NCBI GenBank assembly: GCA_902801765.1
Contig: CADCJO010000013.1
Coordinates: 27,539 to 91,538, forward strand
DNA: 64,000 nt
Reading direction: 5' to 3'
Source of the DNA: an uncultured Eubacteriales bacterium
GTDB lineage: Bacteria; Bacillota; Clostridia; Christensenellales; Aristaeellaceae
The position numbers were made by a program, and so were the translations under genes. Every line of letters begins with the position of its first letter. Position 1 is the stretch's first letter. This document shows, piece by piece, positions 23,882 through 32,242 of the stretch. The notes under the pieces were generated by a model. That model did no database searches. It was not told the DNA's origin and was given only the letters and a program-made list of their open reading frames with translations.

Positions 23882-24868
23882 TTATGCGCGCGTGGTTGTT
23901 CCCTGAACGACGGTCAGTGTATCCAGCAGGATTCTGGGTGGAGGCGTTTCGCCCCGCAAGAGGGCCATCATGCTGTCCACCGTCTTTTCCGCCAGCTCCT
24001 CAAACGGCTGGCGGATCATGGTGAGCTGGGGGCACAGGACTGCCGCCGCGTCCGTACCGTCATAACCCACTACCTGAATGTCGTCGGGGATGGACAAGCC
24101 GCGCTTCAAGGCGCAGTAAATGATTTCCGCGGCGTTCAGGTCGGTGGCGAAATAGGCGTCGATATCCGGGTACTGGTCGAAAGCCCGCTCCACCATCTCC
24201 CGGGAAGAACGAAGATCGGTAAAGTTGTTGACGGCGGGCAGAGAGATGCATTCGCAGCCCGCGATGACCATTTCTTCCATAAACGCCTGATGGCGCTTGC
24301 CGGCATCCGTTTTCGCCGTCAGATCGCCGACAATTTGCAGCACCCGCCTGCATCCGCCTTTGAGCAACGTCTGCGCTGCCATGACACCGCCCAGCCGATG
24401 GTTCGCCGCGATGGAAACGTTGGCCCCCTGCAGATGCGTATCAAAAGATACAATGGGGATATTGGCGTTGGCGTATTCCTGATCGGAAAGCCGGGGGCTG
24501 CCGATGATGATGCCGTCCACGCGGTTCTGGCGCAGGATCTCAAAAATCTGACTTTCCTGCCCCGGATTGCCCTCCGTGGTGCACAGCAGCACATGATACC
24601 CCAAATGGAAAAGCCGCTGCTCGATCAGCTGGGTGATCTGAGAAAAAAAGGGATGGCAGATACTGGGCATCACCAGCCCAATGATCTGTGTCTTTGCGTT
24701 GTACAGGTTTCGAGCCAGCTGATTTGGCGAGTAATTCAGCGCCTGAATCGCTTCGGCGATTTTTTTGCGGGTCTCGTTGGAAATATAGCCGCGGTTATTC
24801 ATTGTGCGCGAAACGGTGGTGACGGATACGCCGGCTTTTTCGGCCACATCCCGAATCGTAATAGCCAT
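23882..24868 (-). CDS. LacI-family transcriptional regulator
   Basis: The 328-residue repressor has a helix-turn-helix at residues 3-25 (IRDVAEKAGVSVTTVSRTMN), a hinge helix (NQLARNL) and a periplasmic-binding-protein-like effector domain (residues 60-328). It heads the minus-strand group with GH172 and the esterase. The long GH32/import operon at 26113 is a plausible second target, since a LacI-type palindrome overlaps the -35 box there. The effector is probably a sugar or sugar phosphate. Confidence 0.92.
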   Translation of the reverse strand: MAITIRDVAEKAGVSVTTVSRTMNNRGYISNETRKKIAEAIQALNYSPNQLARNLYNAKTQIIGLVMPSICHPFFSQITQLIEQRLFHLGYHVLLCTTEGNPGQESQIFEILRQNRVDGIIIGSPRLSDQEYANANIPIVSFDTHLQGANVSIAANHRLGGVMAAQTLLKGGCRRVLQIVGDLTAKTDAGKRHQAFMEEMVIAGCECISLPAVNNFTDLRSSREMVERAFDQYPDIDAYFATDLNAAEIIYCALKRGLSIPDDIQVVGYDGTDAAAVLCPQLTMIRQPFEELAEKTVDSMMALLRGETPPPRILLDTLTVVQGTTTRA

Positions 24869-24904
24869 TTTGTTATATTCCTCTCAATTTTCATTTTCAA
24901 ATAT

Positions 24905-24933
24905 AGTATATCATAGGTTTACATGTATGTCAA
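24905..24933 (-). promoter_or_regulatory. Promoter of the LacI regulator gene
   Basis: On the minus strand TTGACA (24928-24933) and TATACT (24905-24910) are spaced by 17 bases, about 37 bases before the start. Confidence 0.8.
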
Positions 24934-24980
24934 GATCGCGTCATAGCAAAAAGAATGAATGAAGAAAACTTCGCAGGGAA

Positions 24981-25010
24981 TTGACATAGCAAAGGAAAAC
25001 ATGCTATATT
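24981..25010 (+). promoter_or_regulatory. Promoter of the HAD phosphatase gene
   Basis: TTGACA (24981-24986) and TATATT (25005-25010) are spaced by 18 bases with a TG before the -10 box. It diverges from the LacI promoter. Confidence 0.75.
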
Positions 25011-25062
25011 GGGGACAGCTTGAGGAACGGCTTTTCAGCCAAAGGAAAAGGAGAAGAGCAGG

Positions 25063-25701
25063 ATGAAGCGGATGATCGATACGCTGTATCCCTCCATGCC
25101 CTGGGACGCAATCGACGCGGTGGTGTTTGACATTGGGAATGTGCTGGTGGAAATGGACGAGCACCAGGTGCTGCGCGCCGTGTTTCCCGATGACGAAGCA
25201 TTGCGCCAAAGCGTGCTGCGCCACACCCTCCGTTCCCCCTATTGGCATATGCTGGACGGGGGAGAGCTGAGCATGGACGAGTGCGTGGAAGCCATGACGG
25301 AGGGTGATCCCGCGCTGCTTTCGCCAATCCGACGGTTTGTGACCGGCTGGCCGGATTACCGCTACATCGTGGAAGAAGGGAAAAACGCCGTTTACGCCTG
25401 CAAAGCGCATGGCAAAAAGCTGTACCTGCTCAGCAATTATCCGGTGGAGCATTATGAACGCAACCTGCGGGAATATGATTTCTTTTCTCTGTTCGACGGC
25501 GCGGTGATTTCCGCCCGGGTGCACATGCTCAAGCCCCGGTTTGAGATTTACCGGTATCTGACGGATACCTATGGACTGACGCCTGAACGCACGCTGTTCA
25601 TCGACGATTCATCCGCGAATATCGAAGCGGCGCTGATGCTGGGCTGGCAGGGCTTTTGCCTGAACGAACCCGGAAAGCTGCAAAGATTCCTGGGATGCTG
25701 A
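25063..25701 (+). CDS. HAD-superfamily hydrolase (sugar-phosphate phosphatase-like)
   Basis: The 212-residue cytoplasmic HAD enzyme has motif I FDIGNVL with the nucleophile D23, motif II LLSNYP, the conserved lysine in LKPRFEIY and motif III FIDDSSANIEAA. The Asp at motif I+2 is replaced by Gly, as in the YihX group of alpha-glucose-1-phosphate phosphatases. A helical cap lies between motifs I and II. It has its own promoter and terminator and lies between the LacI group and the GH32 operon. The substrate is not determinable; a sugar phosphate is plausible. Confidence 0.88.
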   Translation: MKRMIDTLYPSMPWDAIDAVVFDIGNVLVEMDEHQVLRAVFPDDEALRQSVLRHTLRSPYWHMLDGGELSMDECVEAMTEGDPALLSPIRRFVTGWPDYRYIVEEGKNAVYACKAHGKKLYLLSNYPVEHYERNLREYDFFSLFDGAVISARVHMLKPRFEIYRYLTDTYGLTPERTLFIDDSSANIEAALMLGWQGFCLNEPGKLQRFLGC

Positions 25702-25721
25702 ACGCCATCATATAGAAGAAA

Positions 25722-25743
25722 AGACGCCGCAGGGCGTTTTTTT
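25722..25743 (+). terminator. Terminator of the HAD phosphatase gene
   Basis: ACGCC-GCAG-GGCGT hairpin followed by seven T. Confidence 0.85.
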
Positions 25744-25942
25744 ATCACCTGTTGATGATTATATGTCAATTTTACGTCATGTATTCGCTGCTCTGCGATT
25801 TGCCGTAGGCGGAAAGCAAACAGCAGGAAACGTGGGAGCAAGAGAGAAAGAGCATGTATATAATGGTTCAAAAGTTTACATTATCATCTAATCTTGGTCA
25901 AAACTTTGCAGGAGGGCGGCAGAAAAAAAGGATTTTTATCAT

Positions 25943-25958
25943 GATAACCGGTTGACAT
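25943..25958. promoter_or_regulatory. LacI-family operator-like palindrome
   Basis: The centre AACCGGTT (25946-25953) is a perfect palindrome with a CG core, as LacI-family proteins prefer, and TGAT/GACA flanks resemble CcpA/LacI sites. Longer ATGATA and TATCAT arms flank it (25941-25946 and 25958-25963). It overlaps the -35 box, so a bound repressor would block transcription. Confidence 0.5.
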
Positions 25959-25980
25959 ATCATTGGAACTGTGCTATATT
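25952..25980 (+). promoter_or_regulatory. Promoter of the GH32/import operon
   Basis: TTGACA (25952-25957) and TATATT (25975-25980) are spaced by 17 bases, with TG one base before the -10 box. Confidence 0.8.
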
Positions 25981-26112
25981 TTTTGTATTGAATAACAAGG
26001 CGTACCGGATGAGGTGCGCGTGAACGTTTCGTTTCTCAACGACCAACCCAAAGTGTTTTGCCCCTTGCAGACAGTCAGCGCGGAAGACCATCGGATGAGG
26101 AGTTGAAGGCAC

Positions 26113-27504
26113 ATGAAGCTCTTTTACCATCCCGAAGATGGACGAATGGGAGACATCATCCCCTTTTATGAGGACGGTGTCTTTAAGCTGTTTTATCTGG
26201 GTTTCGGGTGGAGCAACGTTTCCACACGGGATCAGCTGCACTTTTACGGCCAATACCGGACGGAGATACACGGCGGCACCGGGTCAGTCATCAAGGTGAA
26301 CGGCGTGTATCATATGTTCTACTGCAAATTCACGTTCACGCCCTACATGCGGCAGTACGTCTGCCACGCGGTCAGCGAGGATTTGAAGCAGTGGCGCGAG
26401 CTGCCGGAGGAAACCTTCCAGCCCGATGACGTGATCTATGAAATGACCGACTGGCGCGACCCTCACGTGATCTGGAACGAAGAAGAAGGCTGTTGGTGGA
26501 TGCTGCTGTGCGCCCAGCAGAAAGGCCTGACCATGCGCAAGGGCTGCGTCGGCCTGTGCAAATCCTCTGACCTGCACCACTGGACGATCTGCGAACCGCT
26601 GTATGCTCCGGCCACAAACCAGTCCGGCCATGAATGCCCCGACATCTTCCAGTGGGGCGATTGGTGGTATCTGACCTATTCGGTATACACCGACCGTTTT
26701 GAAACGCTCTACCGTATGGCCCGCTCCCCCAAGGGCCCGTGGATCACCCCGAAGGTGGACACCTTCGACACCCGCTGCTTCTACGCGGCGAAGCACGGCA
26801 CCGACGGAGAAAACCATTATATGTACGGCTGGAACCCGCAGCGGGAAAAGAACCTGTGGCATTTCAACCCGGAACAGTACAATGGCAAGGATTACAACAC
26901 CTGGGACTGGGGCGGCACCATGATCGTGCATCAATTGGTGCAGCAGCCCGACGGCACCCTGACCGTGAAGCCCCCCGAAGCGGTGGATAACGCCTTCTCC
27001 ACGGAAGAAGCGCTGGAACTGCGGCCGCTGGTCGGCCCCTGGAATCTGAACGAAAAAGGGACCTGCGTGGACACGCCCAGCGGCTACGCCAGTTTGCTTT
27101 TGAACCGCGTGCCCGATTGCTGCAAGCTGGAAATGGATGTTTCCTTTGCCGATTACCCGAGAGAATTCGGCGTCGCCCTGCAGGTGGATCAGGATTTTGC
27201 TATGGGGTATTACCTGATCTTCGAGCCGAACCGGCACCGCATCCAGTATAAAACGGGCCTGCGGATGTACGAAGACGGGGGCAAAATGTTCCCCTACGAG
27301 GTGGAACAGGAGCGTCCCTTTGAATGGCAGGCGGGGAAAAAGCACCATGTGCGCATCTTCGTTCAGGACAGTATCCTGCTGCTCTACGTGGACGATCAGG
27401 CGGCCCTGGGCACCCGGATGTTTGACCGCAAAGGCTTCCGCTTCGGCCTGTTCGCTTCCGACGGTTCGGCGGAATTCAGCAATATCCGGCTGATGACGGA
27501 ATAA
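26113..27504 (+). CDS. GH32-type beta-fructosidase-like enzyme (divergent N-motif)
   Basis: The 463-residue enzyme has a five-bladed propeller followed by a beta-sandwich (from ~310), the GH32 layout. The usual WMNDPNG is replaced by GRMGD, leaving D14 as the likely nucleophile. D116 in WRDPH (transition-state stabiliser) and E174 in ECPD (acid/base) are intact. No signal peptide is present, so it acts on imported sugar. It is the first gene of the plus-strand operon and lies 34 bases before the solute-binding protein. Its C-terminal sandwich resembles that of the secreted homologue at 39936. Substrate probably a fructoside, not proven. Confidence 0.82.
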   Translation: MKLFYHPEDGRMGDIIPFYEDGVFKLFYLGFGWSNVSTRDQLHFYGQYRTEIHGGTGSVIKVNGVYHMFYCKFTFTPYMRQYVCHAVSEDLKQWRELPEETFQPDDVIYEMTDWRDPHVIWNEEEGCWWMLLCAQQKGLTMRKGCVGLCKSSDLHHWTICEPLYAPATNQSGHECPDIFQWGDWWYLTYSVYTDRFETLYRMARSPKGPWITPKVDTFDTRCFYAAKHGTDGENHYMYGWNPQREKNLWHFNPEQYNGKDYNTWDWGGTMIVHQLVQQPDGTLTVKPPEAVDNAFSTEEALELRPLVGPWNLNEKGTCVDTPSGYASLLLNRVPDCCKLEMDVSFADYPREFGVALQVDQDFAMGYYLIFEPNRHRIQYKTGLRMYEDGGKMFPYEVEQERPFEWQAGKKHHVRIFVQDSILLLYVDDQAALGTRMFDRKGFRFGLFASDGSAEFSNIRLMTE

Positions 27505-27538
27505 ACGATCAAAGATTTTTTTCACGGAGGTGAAGTAC

Positions 27539-30382
27539 ATGCGGCGTGGATGGATCATTACAATCGCCGTGGTGGGGTGCCTCGCGCTTCTGGTGACCGC
27601 CGTTCTCCTGCTGGGAAACAACGGCGTTCAGGCAACGGAGTGGCGCGCGTACGCCCCGGAGGATCAGGCGCGGCCCGATGCGGCCGGGCTTGTTTCCGCG
27701 TCTGAAGGCACGCTGTCTCCCGATCACTGCGAGGTGCTTTCCGAATACGAAGGCAGGCAGAACGTGGTGCGCCTTTCCGCAGGCGGGACAGTCTCCTGTG
27801 TGCTCAGCGCCCCGGAAACAGGCGCGTACGGGCTGCGGGTCGGCTATCACACGGAAAGCGGCAAGGGCGTGGACATGGAATACACCCTGCAGGTAGACGG
27901 CCAGCCCTACAGCGCGGCCAACGCCGTGGTGTCGCTCAACCGCGTCTGGGTGGACGCCGGAAAGCCTGAGCGCACGCCCACCGGCAACGAGCTGCGGCCC
28001 AAGCAGGTGGAAGCCTTCCTGTGGACGGAAGCGCTGCTGGCGGACACCAACGAGGTGGAAGGCCAGGTGCTGCTCCAGCTGGAGAAGGGCGACCACGAAA
28101 TAACCCTGACCTCCCTGCGCGAGGAAGCGGTGCTGGACTATCTGGCATTGCAGGCGCAGGAAAAGCTGCCCTCTTACGAAGAGTACAAGGCGGCCAACGC
28201 CGGCCTGCCCGCGGTGCAGGGTGTGGAAATGATTCTGCAGGCGGAAAACGCCCTGAGCAAATCCGCCTCCGCCATCTATCCCACCTATGACCGCACCTCC
28301 TCCTTCACCCAGCCCTACCATCCCACGCAGATGCGGCTGAACACCATCGGCGGCAGCGGCTGGAAGCACGTAGGACAGTGGGTGGAATGGATGATCGAAG
28401 CGCCGGAGGACGGCCTGTATCAGCTGGGCATGCGGTATCACCAGAATCAGCTCAAGGGCTTCTTTGTGGCCCGCCAGGTCATGCTGGACGGCCAGGTGCC
28501 CTTCCAGGAAATGCAGGAGGTACACTTTGCGTACCGCGCCGAATGGGTGCTGGATTACCTGTCGGATGACAGCGGAAATCCCTACCTGTTTGCCCTGACG
28601 AAGGGCCCCCACATTCTACGGATGCAGGTGACGCTGGGCGAAATGGCTCCCGTCATTTCAGATATGCAGGATACCGTGTATTCCCTGAACGAGCTGTACC
28701 GCCAGATCATCATGGTCACCGGCACGGAGCCGGACTTCTACCGCGACTACTATCTGGAGCGGGTCATTCCCAACCTGGAAACGCGGCTGTCCGCCCTGGC
28801 GGACGCCCTGGACGGCTATCAGACCACCATGGACGAGATGCTGGGCGGGGATTCCACCGCGGGCGAAATCATCCAGGTGCTGTCCTATCAGCTGCGGGAT
28901 TTCGCGAAGGAACCCTACACCATCCAGAAGCGCCTGACCACCTTCTCCTCCAACATCTCCTCCTTCGCGGAATGGATTCTGTCCGTGCAGGAGCAGCCGT
29001 TGGAAATCGACTATCTTGCGCTGGCCTCCCAGGGCGCGAAGCCCGGCAAAACGGAGGATAACCTGGTGGATACCGTGAAGCGCGAGCTGCGCGCCTTTGT
29101 GGGCTCCTTCGTGCAGGATTACAACGCGTTCAGTTCCGCCGACGCGGAGGACGGCAAGCGGCAGCAGGCCATCACCGTTTGGCTGTCCGCTGGCCGTGAC
29201 CAGGCTTACGCCATCAACCGCCTGATCCAGGAGGACTTCACCGCCAAGACCGGTATCAGCGTCAACCTGCAATTGGTCAGCGGCGCGCTGCTCAAAGCCA
29301 CCATCGCGGGCCAGGGGCCGGACGTGAACCTGTTTACCGGCCGCGGTGAAGTGATGAACCTGGCCTTCCGTGAAGCGCTGGCAGATTTAAGCGCTTTGCC
29401 CGGTTATGCGGAAACCGCCGGTCAGCTCCGCGCTTCCGCCGAAGACCCCTACGCCTTCAACGGCGGCGTGTACGGCCTGGCGGAAACCCAGGACTTCCTG
29501 ATGATGTTCATCCGCGACGACGTGCTGGAGGAGCTGGAGCTGGACGTGCCGGAAACCTGGCAGGATCTGCTGAACATCGCGCCGATTCTGCAATCCAACA
29601 ATCTGCAGATCGGCCTGCCCTATACCCAGCTGGGCGGCGCCACCGTCATTTCCAACGGCGTGGGCATGACCAGCCTGTTCCCCTCCCTGCTCCTGCAGAT
29701 GGGCGGCAAATTCTACACCGACGATTACAAGGCGACCCTGCTCAGCGAGCCGGTGGCCAACGCCGCGTTCCGTTCCTGGACGGATTTCTACACCCTCTAC
29801 GATTATCCGCTCTATAAGGACGATTTCACCCGCTTCCGCACGGGCGAAATGCCGGTGATCATTACTTCCTATAATATGTACGCCCGCCTGAAGGCCACAG
29901 CCCCCGAAATCGCCGGCAAGTGGAGCATGCACCTGATGCCAGGCACCCTGAACCCGGACGGCACGGTGAACCACGCCACCACCGCGGACGGCACGGCGGC
30001 GATTATTCTGAGCTCCAGCAAAAACGTGGACGCCAGCTGGCAGTTCGTTCAGTGGTGGACGAGCGCCGCGACACAGACCAGCTATGCCCGGGATATCGAA
30101 TCCGACATCGGCACCCTGGGCCGCTATACCTCCGCGAACCACGAAGCCTTCGAGCTGTCCAACTGGTCGCTGAACGAGCAGCAGACCATGAACGAACAGT
30201 GGAACCACGTGGTCGAGCTGCCGGAAATCCCCGGCGGGTACTACGTTTCCCGCAACCTGGACAACGCGTTCCGGGCGGTGGTGCTGTCCGGCAACGACGC
30301 GCGGGAGAGCCTGTTCTACTGGACCAGCTCCACCAACGAGGAAATCGCCCGCAAGCGCCACGAAATGGGGCTGAACGACTGA
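27539..30382 (+). CDS. Giant membrane-anchored solute-binding protein with N-terminal carbohydrate modules
   Basis: This 947-residue protein is more than twice the normal length of a CUT1 solute-binding protein. An N-terminal hydrophobic anchor (residues 4-28) may be an uncleaved signal; VVGC resembles a lipobox but is unusually early. Residues ~50-205 and ~230-390 are two beta-rich modules of the galactose-binding/CBM6-35 kind. A helical region spans ~400-540, and an SBP_bac_1-type domain begins near 560 (AITVWLSAGRDQAYAINRLI). Start 27539 is chosen because GGAGG is 8 bases upstream; the GTG at 27530 overlaps that site. Two permease genes follow, so it should deliver substrate to them. Confidence 0.82.
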   Translation: MRRGWIITIAVVGCLALLVTAVLLLGNNGVQATEWRAYAPEDQARPDAAGLVSASEGTLSPDHCEVLSEYEGRQNVVRLSAGGTVSCVLSAPETGAYGLRVGYHTESGKGVDMEYTLQVDGQPYSAANAVVSLNRVWVDAGKPERTPTGNELRPKQVEAFLWTEALLADTNEVEGQVLLQLEKGDHEITLTSLREEAVLDYLALQAQEKLPSYEEYKAANAGLPAVQGVEMILQAENALSKSASAIYPTYDRTSSFTQPYHPTQMRLNTIGGSGWKHVGQWVEWMIEAPEDGLYQLGMRYHQNQLKGFFVARQVMLDGQVPFQEMQEVHFAYRAEWVLDYLSDDSGNPYLFALTKGPHILRMQVTLGEMAPVISDMQDTVYSLNELYRQIIMVTGTEPDFYRDYYLERVIPNLETRLSALADALDGYQTTMDEMLGGDSTAGEIIQVLSYQLRDFAKEPYTIQKRLTTFSSNISSFAEWILSVQEQPLEIDYLALASQGAKPGKTEDNLVDTVKRELRAFVGSFVQDYNAFSSADAEDGKRQQAITVWLSAGRDQAYAINRLIQEDFTAKTGISVNLQLVSGALLKATIAGQGPDVNLFTGRGEVMNLAFREALADLSALPGYAETAGQLRASAEDPYAFNGGVYGLAETQDFLMMFIRDDVLEELELDVPETWQDLLNIAPILQSNNLQIGLPYTQLGGATVISNGVGMTSLFPSLLLQMGGKFYTDDYKATLLSEPVANAAFRSWTDFYTLYDYPLYKDDFTRFRTGEMPVIITSYNMYARLKATAPEIAGKWSMHLMPGTLNPDGTVNHATTADGTAAIILSSSKNVDASWQFVQWWTSAATQTSYARDIESDIGTLGRYTSANHEAFELSNWSLNEQQTMNEQWNHVVELPEIPGGYYVSRNLDNAFRAVVLSGNDARESLFYWTSSTNEEIARKRHEMGLND

Positions 30383-30430
30383 TCCGCAGCAAGAACGCAA
30401 TATGAGATCTCTCAATAAGGAGGGCTGACA

Positions 30431-31330
30431 ATGGAAAACGGGTTGCTGCAGCGCATGCGGAGAAGTCGGGAAAGCTATCTGCTGATGCTGCCTTACCTGC
30501 TCTTTTTCACGGTGTTTACCCTGGTGCCGGTCATCGTGGCTATTGTGGTTTCCTTTACCGAGTACAATATGCTCACCCCGGCCAAGTTCGTTTTTCTGGA
30601 TAACTATATCCGCATGTTCCTGGAAGACAACGTGTTCCTGACGGCACTGAGCAACATGGTCAAGATCGCCGTCATCATCGGGCCTTTCAGCTACATTCTG
30701 TGCTTCTTCATCGCCTGGGTCATCAACGACCTGAGCCGCACCAGCCGTTCCATCCTGACCACCCTGTTCTATGTGCCCGCGGTGGTGGGCGGCGCGGCCT
30801 GGGCCGTGTGGCGGCTGCTGCTCAGCGGCGACCAGTACGGCCTGATCAACAACTTCCTCATGTCCCTGGGCATCATCTTCGAGCCCATCGCCTGGACCAC
30901 GGAGGAATCGGCCATCCTGCCGGTGATCATCGTGGTGCAATTGTGGATGAGCATGGGCATCAGCTTCCTGTCGTTTATCGCCGGTATGCAGACGGTGGAC
31001 ATTTCCCTCTACGAAGCGGGCATGATCGACGGCATCAAGAACCGTTTCCAGGAGCTGTGGTATGTGACGCTGCCCTCCATGCTGCCCCAGCTGGTATTCG
31101 GCGCGGTGATGCAGATCATATCAGCGTTCACGGTGGCGGATGTGTCGGTGCAATTGTGCGGCCTGCCATCCACCAATTACGCAGGCGAGACCATCGTGAC
31201 CCACATCATGGACTACGGCACCATCCGCTATGAGTTCGGCTATGCCTGCGCCATGAGCGTGGTGCTGGTGCTGCTGATGCAATTGTCCCGCGCGCTCGTC
31301 ACCAAGATGCTGAGCAAGGTTGGATCGTGA
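30431..31330 (+). CDS. CUT1 sugar ABC transporter permease (MalF/UgpA type)
   Basis: The 299-residue protein has six predicted membrane helices, first at ~15-40. The cytoplasmic EAA loop that docks the ATPase reads EAGMIDGIKNRFQELWYVTLP-like, near residue 195. AGGAGG lies just upstream. It pairs with the next gene as the membrane channel served by the large binding protein. No ATPase gene is present in the operon, so a shared MsmX/UgpC-type ATPase is expected elsewhere. Confidence 0.92.
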   Translation: MENGLLQRMRRSRESYLLMLPYLLFFTVFTLVPVIVAIVVSFTEYNMLTPAKFVFLDNYIRMFLEDNVFLTALSNMVKIAVIIGPFSYILCFFIAWVINDLSRTSRSILTTLFYVPAVVGGAAWAVWRLLLSGDQYGLINNFLMSLGIIFEPIAWTTEESAILPVIIVVQLWMSMGISFLSFIAGMQTVDISLYEAGMIDGIKNRFQELWYVTLPSMLPQLVFGAVMQIISAFTVADVSVQLCGLPSTNYAGETIVTHIMDYGTIRYEFGYACAMSVVLVLLMQLSRALVTKMLSKVGS

Positions 31331-31342
31331 GGAGGTGAAAAC

Positions 31343-32227
31343 ATGAAGCTGAAAAAGATTTTTCACAGGCGCGGCAAGGTCGGCATGAAGCGGCGGCGCT
31401 CCAAGGTAGGCAGCTTCTTCATGTTCCTGGGCATCTTCCTGCTGGCCGCGTTCATGGCCTTCCCTCTGTATTACACTGTCGTTCAGTCGCTCAAGCCCAT
31501 CGACGAAATCTTCCGCTTCCCGCCCACGCTGTATGTGAACCGGCCCACCCTGGACAACTACGGCGAAATGTTCCGTATCCTGGCCAACATGTGGGTGCCC
31601 CTGTCCCGGTATCTGTTCAACACCCTGATGATCGCCGTGCTGGGCACCGGGCTGCACGTGATCCTGGCGGGCATGGCGGCCTACCCCCTGGCCAAGCATA
31701 AGTTCCCCGGCAAGAACCTGATTTTCGCCATCATCATGCTGGGCCTCATGTTCGTGCCCCAGGTCACCTTCGTTCCCTCCTTCATCATCATTTCCAAGCT
31801 GGGCCTGCTCAACACCTATTGGGCGCAGCTGCTGCCCACCATCGGCGTTTCCCTGGGCCTGTTCCTGATGCGTCAGTTCATGGAGCAGCTGCCCGACGCC
31901 ATGATGGAAGCCGCCAAGATCGACGGCGCGGGCGAGTTCCGCATCTGCTTCCAGATCGTGTTCCCCAGCGTAAAGCCCGCCATCGTGACGGTCATCATCT
32001 TCCAGTTCATCAACCTGTGGAACCTGTCCGGCGGTGATGTGGTATATAATGAAGAATTAAAGACCCTCACTCAGGCCATGTCCCAGATCAGCGCGGCGAA
32101 CGCATACGCCCGGTACGGCCCCTCCATGGCCGCCGCCGTGATCATGATGCTGCCGCCCATCCTGATTTTCGTGCTGCTGCAGCGTCAGGTCATCGAAACC
32201 ATGACCAGCGCTGGCATCAAGGGCTAA
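31343..32227 (+). CDS. CUT1 sugar ABC transporter permease (MalG/UgpE type)
   Basis: The 294-residue MalG-type permease has a basic N terminus (residues 1-27) before the first membrane helix. The EAA loop is EAAKIDGAGEFRICFQIVFP (near residue 190). It lies 12 bases from the previous permease and 15 bases from the next gene. It completes the first of two permease pairs in this operon. Confidence 0.92.
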   Translation: MKLKKIFHRRGKVGMKRRRSKVGSFFMFLGIFLLAAFMAFPLYYTVVQSLKPIDEIFRFPPTLYVNRPTLDNYGEMFRILANMWVPLSRYLFNTLMIAVLGTGLHVILAGMAAYPLAKHKFPGKNLIFAIIMLGLMFVPQVTFVPSFIIISKLGLLNTYWAQLLPTIGVSLGLFLMRQFMEQLPDAMMEAAKIDGAGEFRICFQIVFPSVKPAIVTVIIFQFINLWNLSGGDVVYNEELKTLTQAMSQISAANAYARYGPSMAAAVIMMLPPILIFVLLQRQVIETMTSAGIKG

Positions 32228-32242
32228 GAGGAGGCGGAGCAA

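Larger units (their letters stand above)
25702..26112 (+). other. Intergenic control region of the GH32/import operon
   Basis: It contains the HAD-gene terminator (25722-25743), two imperfect 17-base direct repeats (25864-25880 and 25895-25910) 31 bases apart, a palindrome overlapping the -35 box (25943-25958), the promoter (25952-25980) and a leader of about 125 bases. No gene is seen. Confidence 0.65.
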
